NCBI GenBank assembly: GCA_041486365.1
Contig: JBGPLH010000005.1
Coordinates: 1-23,914 of the forward strand
DNA from: JBGPLH01 sp041486365 [NCBI: Thermodesulfobacteriota bacterium]
GTDB taxonomy: Bacteria > JAUYMQ01
Direction of reading: 5' to 3'
DNA: 23,914 nt
Shown piece by piece: positions 1 through 7,548 of the stretch (within the stretch, counting starts at the first letter, position 1; every line of letters begins with the position of its first letter). A program made the position numbers and the translations under genes. The notes under the pieces were generated by a model that was given only the letters and a program-made list of their open reading frames with translations, was not told where the DNA came from and ran no database searches.

Positions 1-65
1 ACCTTGTCGGGCCTCTCGTCGACGACGTCGGCCCTCGCTGCGGTTGGGACCCCTGGATCCCGAGT

Positions 66-1631
66 TCAGCCCGCGACGGCGCCGCGCAGGAAAACCAGCA
101 GGGCGAGCGATCCCGCCAGCACCACGAGCAGGATCGACCCGGCGATCCACATCGACCGCCGGAGCGCCGCCTGCCGGATCCGCTCGGCCTCGAGCATCAT
201 GCTCGGGATCGTCGCGAGCACCGGCATCTCGAAGAAGCTCTGGACGTCCTGCGCCTTGCGCAGGGAGTGGTCGGAGACCTCGACAAGCACCACCAGGCCC
301 ATGCCGAACATGAAGCTGAAGAACAAACCGAACAGGGTGAACTTCATCCGGTCCGGCTCCACCGGCTTGGTGGGCACCTGCGCGGCGTTCAGCACGCGGA
401 ACTGCTCCCCCTTCTGCTTGCGCTCGAGGTTTTCCGCCATGCGGGCGTCCTGCATCTTGAGGAGGAGCTCCTGGTACTGCCGCTCCATGAGCCCGAGATC
501 GCGCTCGAGGGTGTTGAGCTCCTCCTGGCGCTTGGGGGTCTCCTCGACGAGCTTCTCGACCTTGGACACGCCGGCGCCGAGCTTGCCCAGGTCTTCCTTG
601 AGACTCACGGCCCGGAGCTCCGACTGGCCGAGCTCCTGGCGGGTCTGGAGGACGGCCGGGTTCGAGAAATCGCCGGCCCTCTCCTCGGGCTGCGCGACCC
701 GCGCGTTGATCCGCCCCCTGAGCAGCTCCATCTCCCGCTTCACGGCCGCCACGTCGGGGTGCTTGTCCGTAAGGCCGTTGGCGGCGTAGATCGACAGCAA
801 CCCCTGGAGCTCCTGCAGGCGGCGGGCCGGATCGGCCTGCGAGCTCGCGGCCTCGAGCTCGGCGAGCGCCTTCTCCAGCGTGATCCGCCGGTCCTCCTCG
901 GCGCTGATCGCCTCGGCGACGGACTGCTGGGCGCTCTGCATTCTCTCGAGCTTGTTCAGATTGGCCTGAAGCTCCGAGGGGAGCTGGCCGCGGAACTGCT
1001 GCTTGTACTGGGCGATCTTCGCTTCCTGCTGGGCCAGCTGATTCTTCGCCGCCTCCAGCTCCTTGGCCAGGAAGTCGGAGGTGCCCACCGCCAGCTGCTC
1101 CCGTTCCTTCAGGTTCTCCTCGATGAAGATCGACGCGAGCTTGTTGGCCACGGCGGCCACGACCCGCGCGTTCTCGCCGCGGTAGGACAGCTTGAAGGAG
1201 TCGATCACCTTCTGCTTCGTCGGGGAGCTCTCCTCCGCATGCGTGAGGCTCTCCTCCGGCGTGATCTGGATGTCTCCGATCATCCGGTAGAAGATCTCCT
1301 CCCGGGTATGCGTGGCCACCATGTCGGGGTAGAGCTTGAACTCGTCGATGATCTGGTTGAGCCGATCATAGCTCAGCATCTGCTTGATGATGATGTCCAC
1401 GCGATCGCCGATGTCGGCCGTGATCGTGGGGCGCACGTAGTCGACCGGCACCTTCTGGGGCGTGATCAGGATCGTCGTGCTCGCCTCGTACACGTCGGGA
1501 AGCGTGAGTGCCCAGAGCCCCACGATCGGGAAGGCCACCACGATCGGCGTGATCAGGAACCACTTTCGCCGCCGGACGATGGCGAGAAGCGACTGGATGG
1601 TGATTCCGGCTTCCGCCGGTCGCTGATTCAT
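66..1631 (-). CDS. Wzz-like polysaccharide chain-length determinant (PEP-CTERM/XrtA EPS type)
   Basis: This 521-residue inner-membrane protein probably sets polysaccharide chain length and couples polymerisation to export. A Wzz N-terminal domain has a transmembrane segment at about residues 24-44. It is followed by a long periplasmic part with a coiled coil rich in Glu, Gln, Lys and Ala (about 180-400). A GNVR-like block (YQELLLKMQDARM) precedes a second transmembrane segment near 430-451, and a third hydrophobic segment lies at 493-515. A PVLATIP-type stretch between the last two segments resembles the region ahead of the kinase domain in fused Wzz-kinase proteins, but no kinase domain follows. 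The ATG start is preceded by GGAGGAG about 10 bases upstream. It lies 58 bases after the beta-barrel gene and is likely cotranscribed with it. A hairpin (1666-1684) sits in that gap. The family call is secure; the PEP-CTERM subtype is inferred from gene order. Confidence 0.88.
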   Translation of the reverse strand: MNQRPAEAGITIQSLLAIVRRRKWFLITPIVVAFPIVGLWALTLPDVYEASTTILITPQKVPVDYVRPTITADIGDRVDIIIKQMLSYDRLNQIIDEFKLYPDMVATHTREEIFYRMIGDIQITPEESLTHAEESSPTKQKVIDSFKLSYRGENARVVAAVANKLASIFIEENLKEREQLAVGTSDFLAKELEAAKNQLAQQEAKIAQYKQQFRGQLPSELQANLNKLERMQSAQQSVAEAISAEEDRRITLEKALAELEAASSQADPARRLQELQGLLSIYAANGLTDKHPDVAAVKREMELLRGRINARVAQPEERAGDFSNPAVLQTRQELGQSELRAVSLKEDLGKLGAGVSKVEKLVEETPKRQEELNTLERDLGLMERQYQELLLKMQDARMAENLERKQKGEQFRVLNAAQVPTKPVEPDRMKFTLFGLFFSFMFGMGLVVLVEVSDHSLRKAQDVQSFFEMPVLATIPSMMLEAERIRQAALRRSMWIAGSILLVVLAGSLALLVFLRGAVAG

Positions 1632-1689
1632 GATGCCCTGCTCCTCCAGATCCCGGATCCCGTCGGCCCGCGCGTCGCGCGGGCGCCCC

Positions 1690-3075
1690 TCAGAAACGCG
1701 CCTCGTTCCGGAACTCCAGGCCGAACATCACCTGGTTCACGTTGAAGTCCGATGCCCCCCGGCCTCCCTGGTTGAAGCGCGTGTGGTCCCAGCCGAGATA
1801 GGCTGTCCACCAGCGGTTGAACCGGTAGTCCAGCCGAGGCTGGAAGAAGGCCTGCTTCAGATCCAGCCGCTGCGGGATGTCGAAGGTCTTGCTGTCCAGC
1901 GCGTCCCGCTCTCCCGTCTCCGGGTCCACGGTGGGCAGGATGGCGAAGGCGCGAGAGATTGACTTCGCCCGGAGGTAGCGCGTGCCGATGCTCAGGTGCC
2001 AGCGGCGGCTCAATTCGCGATCCAGCGTGAGTCCGACCTGATCCTGCTCGAAGGTCCCGTTGACGCCCTGGCCGCTGTCCGACGAGCGTGTCGCGTCGAA
2101 AGCGAGCCGCGTGGTGCGGTTGATCTGGTAGTTGATCGCCATGGCGAGCGCCAGGCTCACCGACGTGTCATCCACCTTCGTGCCAGGCTCCTTCACGAAT
2201 GGCTGCGTGAACGTTCCGAGGACCGGGTCCGTCTTCTTGTACCGGATGTTCTTGATCAACGTGACCTTGTCCGGCAGGTTGATCTCCCGCGTCCACTGCG
2301 GTCCTGCCGTGATGTCCATCGTCAACCTCGGCGTGAGCACCGTCGAGAAGCCGACGCGGGTCGTGAAGACGTCGGCGTCCTGCTGCTCGGCGAAGGGGAA
2401 GCCGCTGTTCCGGTTCGTCGTCCCCTCGATCACGCTCTGGAGGATCGTCGAGGAAGAGAGCTGGTAGGCCCCCGAGAGCGTGACGGACTTATTGATGAGG
2501 TCATTGCCCTCGCTCGCGAAGCTCTGCGAGTCGTCGTAGGACAGCGTCGTGGTGAACCGCCTCGACCAGAACGACGAGATCGAGGGCGACCAGTTCGTTC
2601 CCGTCGTGCGAGCCCCCCGCGTGGGGACGATCACGTTGAGCTGCCCCGGCTCCGTCAGGGCCTGCCCCAGGATCAGCGAGCTGGAGTAATTGTAGCCGCC
2701 CACGATCGAGAACGTGTGGTGGTCGTTCAGGTCCCGGGCGAACTCTCCCGAGATCGCGTAGTAGTCCCCGCTCAGCTCCTGGTTGTCGGGGAAGCTCTCC
2801 CGGCGATAGAACCCCCGGGCCAGCCATCGCGTCTTCCCGTCGTCGTACACGATGGACAGATCCGGGACCGTGTTGATCGACGTCTCCTTGATCTGTCCCT
2901 GGCTCGAAAAGAAAAGGTTGTCGTCGTACTCGCCGTACTCCCGCAGCCCGTACAGGATGCTCATATTGTCTAAGGCCGCGGCATTCCCGGCCACCGCGAG
3001 CACGATCAGCGCCGCGGCGAGCAGCGGCAGGACGCCCGGGGGGAGGCGCCGCGATCTCACGGAGAGCATCGCCAT
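1690..3075 (-). CDS. Outer-membrane beta-barrel protein of EPS locus
   Basis: The 461-residue product has a basic N-terminus, a hydrophobic core (about residues 15-30) and a likely signal-peptidase site after the Ala run ending at residue 34. The mature part alternates polar and hydrophobic residues, with many Tyr, Trp, Arg and Asp/Asn turns typical of beta-strands. It ends in phenylalanine (NEARF), the usual C-terminal signature for outer-membrane barrel assembly. No enzymatic motif is visible. Its position between the export lipoprotein and the chain-length determinant matches the barrel protein often found in PEP-CTERM-associated EPS loci, where a role in passing polymer across the outer membrane is presumed but unproven. 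The ATG at 3075 is preceded by GAGG about 5 bases upstream; an in-frame ATG two codons later is also possible. Confidence 0.8.
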   Translation of the reverse strand: MAMLSVRSRRLPPGVLPLLAAALIVLAVAGNAAALDNMSILYGLREYGEYDDNLFFSSQGQIKETSINTVPDLSIVYDDGKTRWLARGFYRRESFPDNQELSGDYYAISGEFARDLNDHHTFSIVGGYNYSSSLILGQALTEPGQLNVIVPTRGARTTGTNWSPSISSFWSRRFTTTLSYDDSQSFASEGNDLINKSVTLSGAYQLSSSTILQSVIEGTTNRNSGFPFAEQQDADVFTTRVGFSTVLTPRLTMDITAGPQWTREINLPDKVTLIKNIRYKKTDPVLGTFTQPFVKEPGTKVDDTSVSLALAMAINYQINRTTRLAFDATRSSDSGQGVNGTFEQDQVGLTLDRELSRRWHLSIGTRYLRAKSISRAFAILPTVDPETGERDALDSKTFDIPQRLDLKQAFFQPRLDYRFNRWWTAYLGWDHTRFNQGGRGASDFNVNQVMFGLEFRNEARF

Positions 3076-3171
3076 CGGACCTCGATGTTCGGCCCCGCTG
3101 AATGCCGCGGCGGGGTCCGCCCCGTTCCTGCCACGCGGGCGTGCCCCGCGGGCCTGCCCCGCGAGTCCGCC

Positions 3172-3768
3172 CTAGTCGCTCACCAGGATCACGTCGCCCG
3201 GCCGCACGATCAGGTTCTGCTCCGGGTGCTTCCCCTTCACGACCCCGTTGTAATCGAACTTCAGCCGGTACTCCTTCCCCTTCTCGCGCCGGAGGATCTT
3301 GACGCCGTCCCTGTCCGCGAAGGTCGTGAACCCGCCGGCCATGGAGATCAGCTGCAGCACCGTCGTGTCCTGCCGGATCGGCACGGGCCCGGGACGCGTC
3401 ACCTCGCCCATCACGTAGGCCACCGGATAGTTCACCTGGAGCACGATCACCGTGACGTTCGGCTCCGTCACGTACTCCTTCAGGCGCTCCGTGACCACTT
3501 CCTTGATCTGCCGCGCCGTGAGCCCCGACACCCGTATTTCCCCCGCCAGCGGGAGCGAGACCCGCCCGTCGGGTCGCACCGGAATCTGGGCCACCGAGAT
3601 ATCCGGTTGCTTCCAGACGACGATGGAAAGCACGTCGTTGGGCCCCACCTGGTACTCGTCCATCACCGCCGTCACGGAGGGAGGCGGCGCTTCCTCGCCG
3701 CGCACCCAGGAGCATGCGGAGGTGCAGACCACCATCGCCAGGAGCAGGCTCCGTCCCAGCCTCCTCAT
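3172..3768 (-). CDS. Polysaccharide export lipoprotein, Wza-like (poly_export + SLBB)
   Basis: This 198-residue protein is a short Wza-family outer-membrane export component. An N-terminal signal (residues 1-18) leads to Cys19. The sequence before it (CTSAC) is a weak lipobox, so lipidation is probable rather than certain. Residues 36-115 form the poly_export domain (YQVGPNDVLSIVVW, PDGRVSLPLAGEIRVSGLT), and residues 117-195 an SLBB-type beta-grasp ending in RPGDVILVSD. At under 200 residues it is about half the length of E. coli Wza. It lacks Wza's extra domains and C-terminal helix, as in exosortase-linked export proteins. The ATG is supported by GGAG six bases upstream. The gene sits 96 bases before the beta-barrel gene and 131 bases after the degenerate GGDEF gene, all on the same strand. 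Confidence 0.9.
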   Translation of the reverse strand: MRRLGRSLLLAMVVCTSACSWVRGEEAPPPSVTAVMDEYQVGPNDVLSIVVWKQPDISVAQIPVRPDGRVSLPLAGEIRVSGLTARQIKEVVTERLKEYVTEPNVTVIVLQVNYPVAYVMGEVTRPGPVPIRQDTTVLQLISMAGGFTTFADRDGVKILRREKGKEYRLKFDYNGVVKGKHPEQNLIVRPGDVILVSD

Positions 3769-3899
3769 CCGTTCTCCCCCCCCACATTGCAGAACTGCTC
3801 GGCCCCCGCATTTTTCATAGCCGGCCCTCGTTTCAAGAGGTGCCTCCGGGCGGGTGACCTCCGGTCAGATCGTCTCGGTCAACGGGAGCGCACTTCGCG

Positions 3900-4445
3900 T
3901 CACTCACGCGGCGCCACGTAGACCTTGTTTCCTCCCTCCTGCTTGGCCCGCTGCAGCATCCGGTCCGCCTCCGAGAGCAGGTCGTCCGCGTAGTTCCCGT
4001 TCGTCGGGAAGCAGGCGCCTCCGATGCTCACCGTGCGCCGTCCCTCCAGCCCCCGGGCGAAGACGTAGTCGGCCACCCTCCGCCGCAACCGCTCTCCGAT
4101 CCGCACCGTGTTCGCGTCGTCGGCGTGGTGCAGAAGGACCGAGAAACGGTCATCGGCCTGCCGCCCGATGACGTCGGTCGACCTCAGCTCATCCCGCAGG
4201 AGCTCCGCCACCACGCGCAGCAGTTCATCCCGCGGGGGTTGCGGCGCCTCGATGGCCCCCTCTCCGTCGCCCTGGTCCATCTCCAGGAAGAGCAACGTGA
4301 CGAAATACTGATAGCGGATCGCCTTCTTGACCTCGAGATCGAAGAGGAAATCAAAAAGCTGCTTCCTGAGGACCCATGTTTCTTCGTCCAACATCGCCCT
4401 CCACTCGGGAGCGGCGCTATCCGCCCGCTGCTTGCTGCCGGCCAT
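3900..4445 (-). CDS. Degenerate GGDEF-domain protein, candidate c-di-GMP receptor
   Basis: This 181-residue soluble protein has one GGDEF-fold domain (about residues 45-178) recognisable from LLFLEMD, DVIGRQADDRFSVLL, TVSIGGACF and LLSEADRMLQRAKQEGGNKV. The catalytic signature GGD/EEF is replaced by ADDRF (97-101), so both glycines and the catalytic acidic residue are lost and cyclase activity is unlikely. The upstream RSTD (88-91) keeps the position and spacing of the RxxD inhibitory site that binds cyclic di-GMP in active cyclases. A c-di-GMP-sensing role in EPS control is inferred by analogy with degenerate GGDEF receptors such as PelD. The ATG at 4445 has no clear ribosome-binding site. 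An alternative ATG at 4394 has GGAGG just upstream, which would shorten the protein by 17 residues. Confidence 0.8.
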   Translation of the reverse strand: MAGSKQRADSAAPEWRAMLDEETWVLRKQLFDFLFDLEVKKAIRYQYFVTLLFLEMDQGDGEGAIEAPQPPRDELLRVVAELLRDELRSTDVIGRQADDRFSVLLHHADDANTVRIGERLRRRVADYVFARGLEGRRTVSIGGACFPTNGNYADDLLSEADRMLQRAKQEGGNKVYVAPRE

Positions 4446-4561
4446 GGGTCGACCCGCGCGCCCCCCGACGATCGTGTGTCAACCATCGGTACCCGGGGGG
4501 GAATTCTTGAAGACACACCGTCCAGCGTATACCGGAATCGGTGGGAGGAGATCCCTACATT

Positions 4562-5974
4562 TCAGGATATCTCCGTCAGCCCGTTCTCCTTCATCTTGTA
4601 GAGAAGCGCCTTATAGCTGATCTGAAGGATTTCCGCCGTTTCCTTGCGGTTCCAGCGCGTCTGCTGGAGCACCTTCTCGATCACCTTCTTCTCCGCGAGC
4701 TGGCTGGCCCGCTTGCCGATCTCCTTCAGGCTGTAGTGGTTCGATAACCCTTCCGTGATCTCGCGAAGGTCTTCGATCGCGAAGGCGCCGTGGGAAGGCG
4801 GCGGGCCCTCCTGGACCTGGAACTCCTGGATCACCGCCTTCTCGCTTCCCAGCACCACGATCCGCTTGATCATGTTCTCCAGCTCGCGGACGTTCCCCGG
4901 CCAGGTGTAGGAGAGGAAGGTCTCCATCGTCGCGTCAGACAGGAACGGCACGCTCTTGTGGTACTGCTCGTTGTACCGCTTGAGGAAGTAGTCGACGAGC
5001 AGCGGAACGTCGTCGATCCGGTCGCGCAGCGGCGGGATCGTGATGCTCACCACGTTGAGCCGGTAGAACAGATCCTCCCGGAAACTCCCTTCGCGGACGG
5101 CCCGCTCGAGGTTGCGGTTGGTCGCCGCGATCACCCGCGTGTCCACGTTCACGTCGTTCTCGCCCCCGAGCCGTGAGAACTCGCCGTCCTGCAGCACCTG
5201 CAGGAGCTTCGCCTGGAGGTTGGGGTGCATCTCGCTGATCTCGTCGAGGAAGATCGTCCCGCCGTTGGCGTACTCGAACTTCCCCAGCTTGCGCCGCTGG
5301 GCACCCGTGAAGGCCCCCTTCTCGAACCCGAACAGCTCGCTCTCCAGGAGCTCCGAGGGGAGCGCGGCGCAGTTGATCTTCACGAAGGGCTTCGTCCGGC
5401 GCGCCGACTTGGCGTACAGCATCCGCGCCACCAGCTCCTTTCCGGTGCCACTCTCCCCCCGGATGAGCACGGTGATGTCCGTGTCGGCCACCTGCTCGAT
5501 GATCTCCTGGACCTCCTTCATCTTCCGCGTGGTGCCGAACAGGAATGCGGAGGAGGTCTGCTCCTGGACCTTCTCGCGTAAGAACTCCACCTCTGAAACG
5601 AGCTTCTTCTTCTCCAGTGCCTTGTTGAAGGCGATCTTGAGCTCGTCCGACTCGAAGGGCTTGCGCAGGAAGTCCGTGGCCCCGAGCTTCATCGCCTGCA
5701 CGATCGTCTTGGCCTGCCCGTGCCCCGAGAGCATGATCACCGGGACGGTCGGCTCCTTCTCCTTGATCAGCCGGAGCGTCTCGATACCGTCGATCCCGGG
5801 GAGGACCAGGTCGAGGGTGACCAGGGTGGGCTCCACCTTGTCCAGCTCCGTGAGCGCCTGCTCGCCCGATTCGACGGTGAAGACCCGGTATCCCAGCTTC
5901 GTGATGAGGGCCTTCAGGTAGTCGCGCGTGCTCGAATCGTCGTCGATGACCAGCACCTTGATCTTGTCCTTCAT
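4562..5974 (-). CDS. Sigma54-dependent NtrC-family response regulator (first of two paralogues)
   Basis: This 470-residue regulator has a receiver domain (residues 1-120; acidic cluster at 11-13, phospho-acceptor D55, S83, K105). The AAA+ sigma54-interaction domain follows (about 145-375; Walker A GESGTGKE 173-180, GAFTGA 220-225, Walker B GGTIFLDE 238-245, WPGNVREL). A Fis-type helix-turn-helix (about 429-466) completes it. Intact GAFTGA means it should contact sigma54 and drive open-complex formation when phosphorylated. The reading frame continues upstream of 5974 without protein-like sequence; the start MKDKIKVLVIDDD was chosen because it begins the receiver and has AGAGG eight bases upstream. 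It resembles the PEP-CTERM-box response regulators found in EPS loci. It lies 86 bases after its paralogue and is probably served by the same kinase. Confident on family; targets are inferred. Confidence 0.93.
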   Translation of the reverse strand: MKDKIKVLVIDDDSSTRDYLKALITKLGYRVFTVESGEQALTELDKVEPTLVTLDLVLPGIDGIETLRLIKEKEPTVPVIMLSGHGQAKTIVQAMKLGATDFLRKPFESDELKIAFNKALEKKKLVSEVEFLREKVQEQTSSAFLFGTTRKMKEVQEIIEQVADTDITVLIRGESGTGKELVARMLYAKSARRTKPFVKINCAALPSELLESELFGFEKGAFTGAQRRKLGKFEYANGGTIFLDEISEMHPNLQAKLLQVLQDGEFSRLGGENDVNVDTRVIAATNRNLERAVREGSFREDLFYRLNVVSITIPPLRDRIDDVPLLVDYFLKRYNEQYHKSVPFLSDATMETFLSYTWPGNVRELENMIKRIVVLGSEKAVIQEFQVQEGPPPSHGAFAIEDLREITEGLSNHYSLKEIGKRASQLAEKKVIEKVLQQTRWNRKETAEILQISYKALLYKMKENGLTEIS

Positions 5975-6060
5975 ACCCGAACCTCTTTCCGAGGACCCCG
6001 GGGCCGGAACGGTCCCGGGCGCACTGCGGTCGAATCCCTTCTCCCGGGCACGCGGGGCTC

Positions 6061-7467
6061 CTAGGAGCCCTGGCCCAGCCCGCACTCCTTGATCTTCTGA
6101 AGCAGCGTCTTGTAGCTGATGTTCAGGATCTTCGCGGCCTTCTTCCGGTTCCAGTTCGTCTGGAAGAGCACCCGCTGGATGGTCTCCCGCTCCGCCTCGA
6201 GCGCCGCGCGGCGACCGATCTCCTTGAGCGGCGAGATCCCGCCCGTCTCCGTCTCCACCACGCTCTGAATGAAGGAGGGCTTGGGCTGTGGTCCGCGTTG
6301 GGCGCGCAGCTCCTCGAGGATCGGGACCTCGTTCTCGAGCACGACGATCCGTTTGATCTGGTTCTCCAGCTCTCGCACATTGCCCGGCCACTCGTGGCCG
6401 AGGAACGCCTTCATCAGATCGGGCGAGATCGCCTTCACGCGCTTGTTGTACTTGCGGTTGTAGCGATCGAGGAACTGCTCGCACAGGATCGGGATCTCCT
6501 CTCGCCGATCCCGCAGGGGCGGCACGAGGATGTTCACGACGTTCAGCCGGTAGTAGAGGTCCTCGCGGAAGCGCCCCGACTCCACCTCGCGCTCGAGCTG
6601 GCGGTTCGTGGCCACCAGCACCCGCACGTCCACCTTGATGTCGCGCTGCCCGCCCAGGCGGGAGAACTCCCCGTCTTGAAGCACCTGGAGCAGCTTGGCC
6701 TGGAGCACCGGACTCATCTCACCAATCTCGTCCAGGAAGATCGTCCCGTGGTTTGCGAACTCGAACTTGCCGGGCTTGCGACTAGCGGCACCGGTGAAAG
6801 CCCCCTTCTCATAGCCGAAGAGCTCGCTCTCCAATAATTGCTCGGGCAGCGCCGCGCAGTTCACCTTCACGAAGGGCTTGTCGCGCCGAAGGCTGCGGTT
6901 GTGGATCGCCCGGGAGATCACCTCCTTGCCCACGCCGCTCTCCCCATGGATCAAGACCGTGACGTCCGTTTCCGCGATCTGCTCCACGAGATCCTTGATC
7001 TTGGCCATCCGGGGGCTGATCCAGACGATCCCCTCCCCCCAGCTCCCCTTGTCGGTGAGCTGGGATCGGAGGTAGTCGCGCTCGCCGCGCAGCTCGCGAT
7101 TCTCCAACACCTTGCGGATCGCGATCTCCAGCTCCTCCTCCTCGAAGGGCTTGTTGATGTAGTCCGACGCACCGATGCTCATCGCCTCCACGATCGTGCG
7201 CGCCTTCCCCACGACGGAGAGCATGATCACCGGGAGGTCCTGTTCGAGTGCCTTGATCCGCCGGAGCGTTTCCAGGCCGTCCATCTCCGGCATCATCACG
7301 TCCAGGATGATCACGGACGGCTTGAAGCCCGAGGCGATCATCTGCAGCGCCTGCTCGCCGCCGTTTGCCGTCCGGGCCTGGAAGCCTTTCAGGGAAAGGA
7401 GGTTCTGCAGGTAATTGCGAATCCCTTCCGCGTCGTCCACCACAAGGATCGAGACGTCCTTCCGCAT
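6061..7467 (-). CDS. Sigma54-dependent NtrC-family response regulator (second paralogue)
   Basis: This 468-residue protein has the same three-part layout as its downstream neighbour. The receiver (1-122) has D11/D12, phospho-acceptor D56 and K106. The AAA+ domain has Walker A GESGVGKE at 175-182, GAFTGA at 222-227 and Walker B HGTIFLDE-type at 240-248. A Fis-type DNA-binding helix-turn-helix lies near 430-464. All residues needed for phosphorylation, ATP hydrolysis and sigma54 contact appear present. The start at 7467 (MRKDVSILVVDD) was chosen over an in-frame codon 11 residues upstream because AAGGAG lies six bases before it. It lies 81 bases after the histidine kinase gene, so kinase and regulator are the likeliest cognate pair. 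The two regulators look like an old tandem duplication that diverged mainly in the linker and C-terminal region. Confidence 0.93.
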   Translation of the reverse strand: MRKDVSILVVDDAEGIRNYLQNLLSLKGFQARTANGGEQALQMIASGFKPSVIILDVMMPEMDGLETLRRIKALEQDLPVIMLSVVGKARTIVEAMSIGASDYINKPFEEEELEIAIRKVLENRELRGERDYLRSQLTDKGSWGEGIVWISPRMAKIKDLVEQIAETDVTVLIHGESGVGKEVISRAIHNRSLRRDKPFVKVNCAALPEQLLESELFGYEKGAFTGAASRKPGKFEFANHGTIFLDEIGEMSPVLQAKLLQVLQDGEFSRLGGQRDIKVDVRVLVATNRQLEREVESGRFREDLYYRLNVVNILVPPLRDRREEIPILCEQFLDRYNRKYNKRVKAISPDLMKAFLGHEWPGNVRELENQIKRIVVLENEVPILEELRAQRGPQPKPSFIQSVVETETGGISPLKEIGRRAALEAERETIQRVLFQTNWNRKKAAKILNISYKTLLQKIKECGLGQGS

Positions 7468-7548
7468 GACTGCTCCTTCATCCTTGCTGCGAGGTCCCAC
7501 CTGCCGGGACTGAACCTACGTGATGCCGCCCGCGAAGCGGAGGGCCCA

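Noticed and set aside
267-1745. Long plus-strand open frame opposite the Wzz-like gene
   Set aside because: Its Leu/Glu/Arg/His-rich translation has no domain and mirrors the minus-strand coding sequence; such long antisense frames are common in GC-rich DNA.
2501-3811. 436-codon minus-strand frame overlapping the Wza-like and barrel genes
   Set aside because: Gly/Arg/Ala-rich translation with no domain, while the overlapping frames carry clear family motifs and signal peptides.
4477-4482. Perfect TTGACA -35 hexamer (minus strand) before the degenerate GGDEF gene
   Set aside because: No recognisable -10 element follows at 16-18 bases in the GC-rich sequence, so no promoter is called.
5975-6484. 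170-codon upstream extension of the first response regulator
   Set aside because: The extension overlaps the end of the other regulator in another frame, is Arg/Gly-rich, and the receiver domain begins exactly at the ATG at 5974 with a ribosome-binding site.
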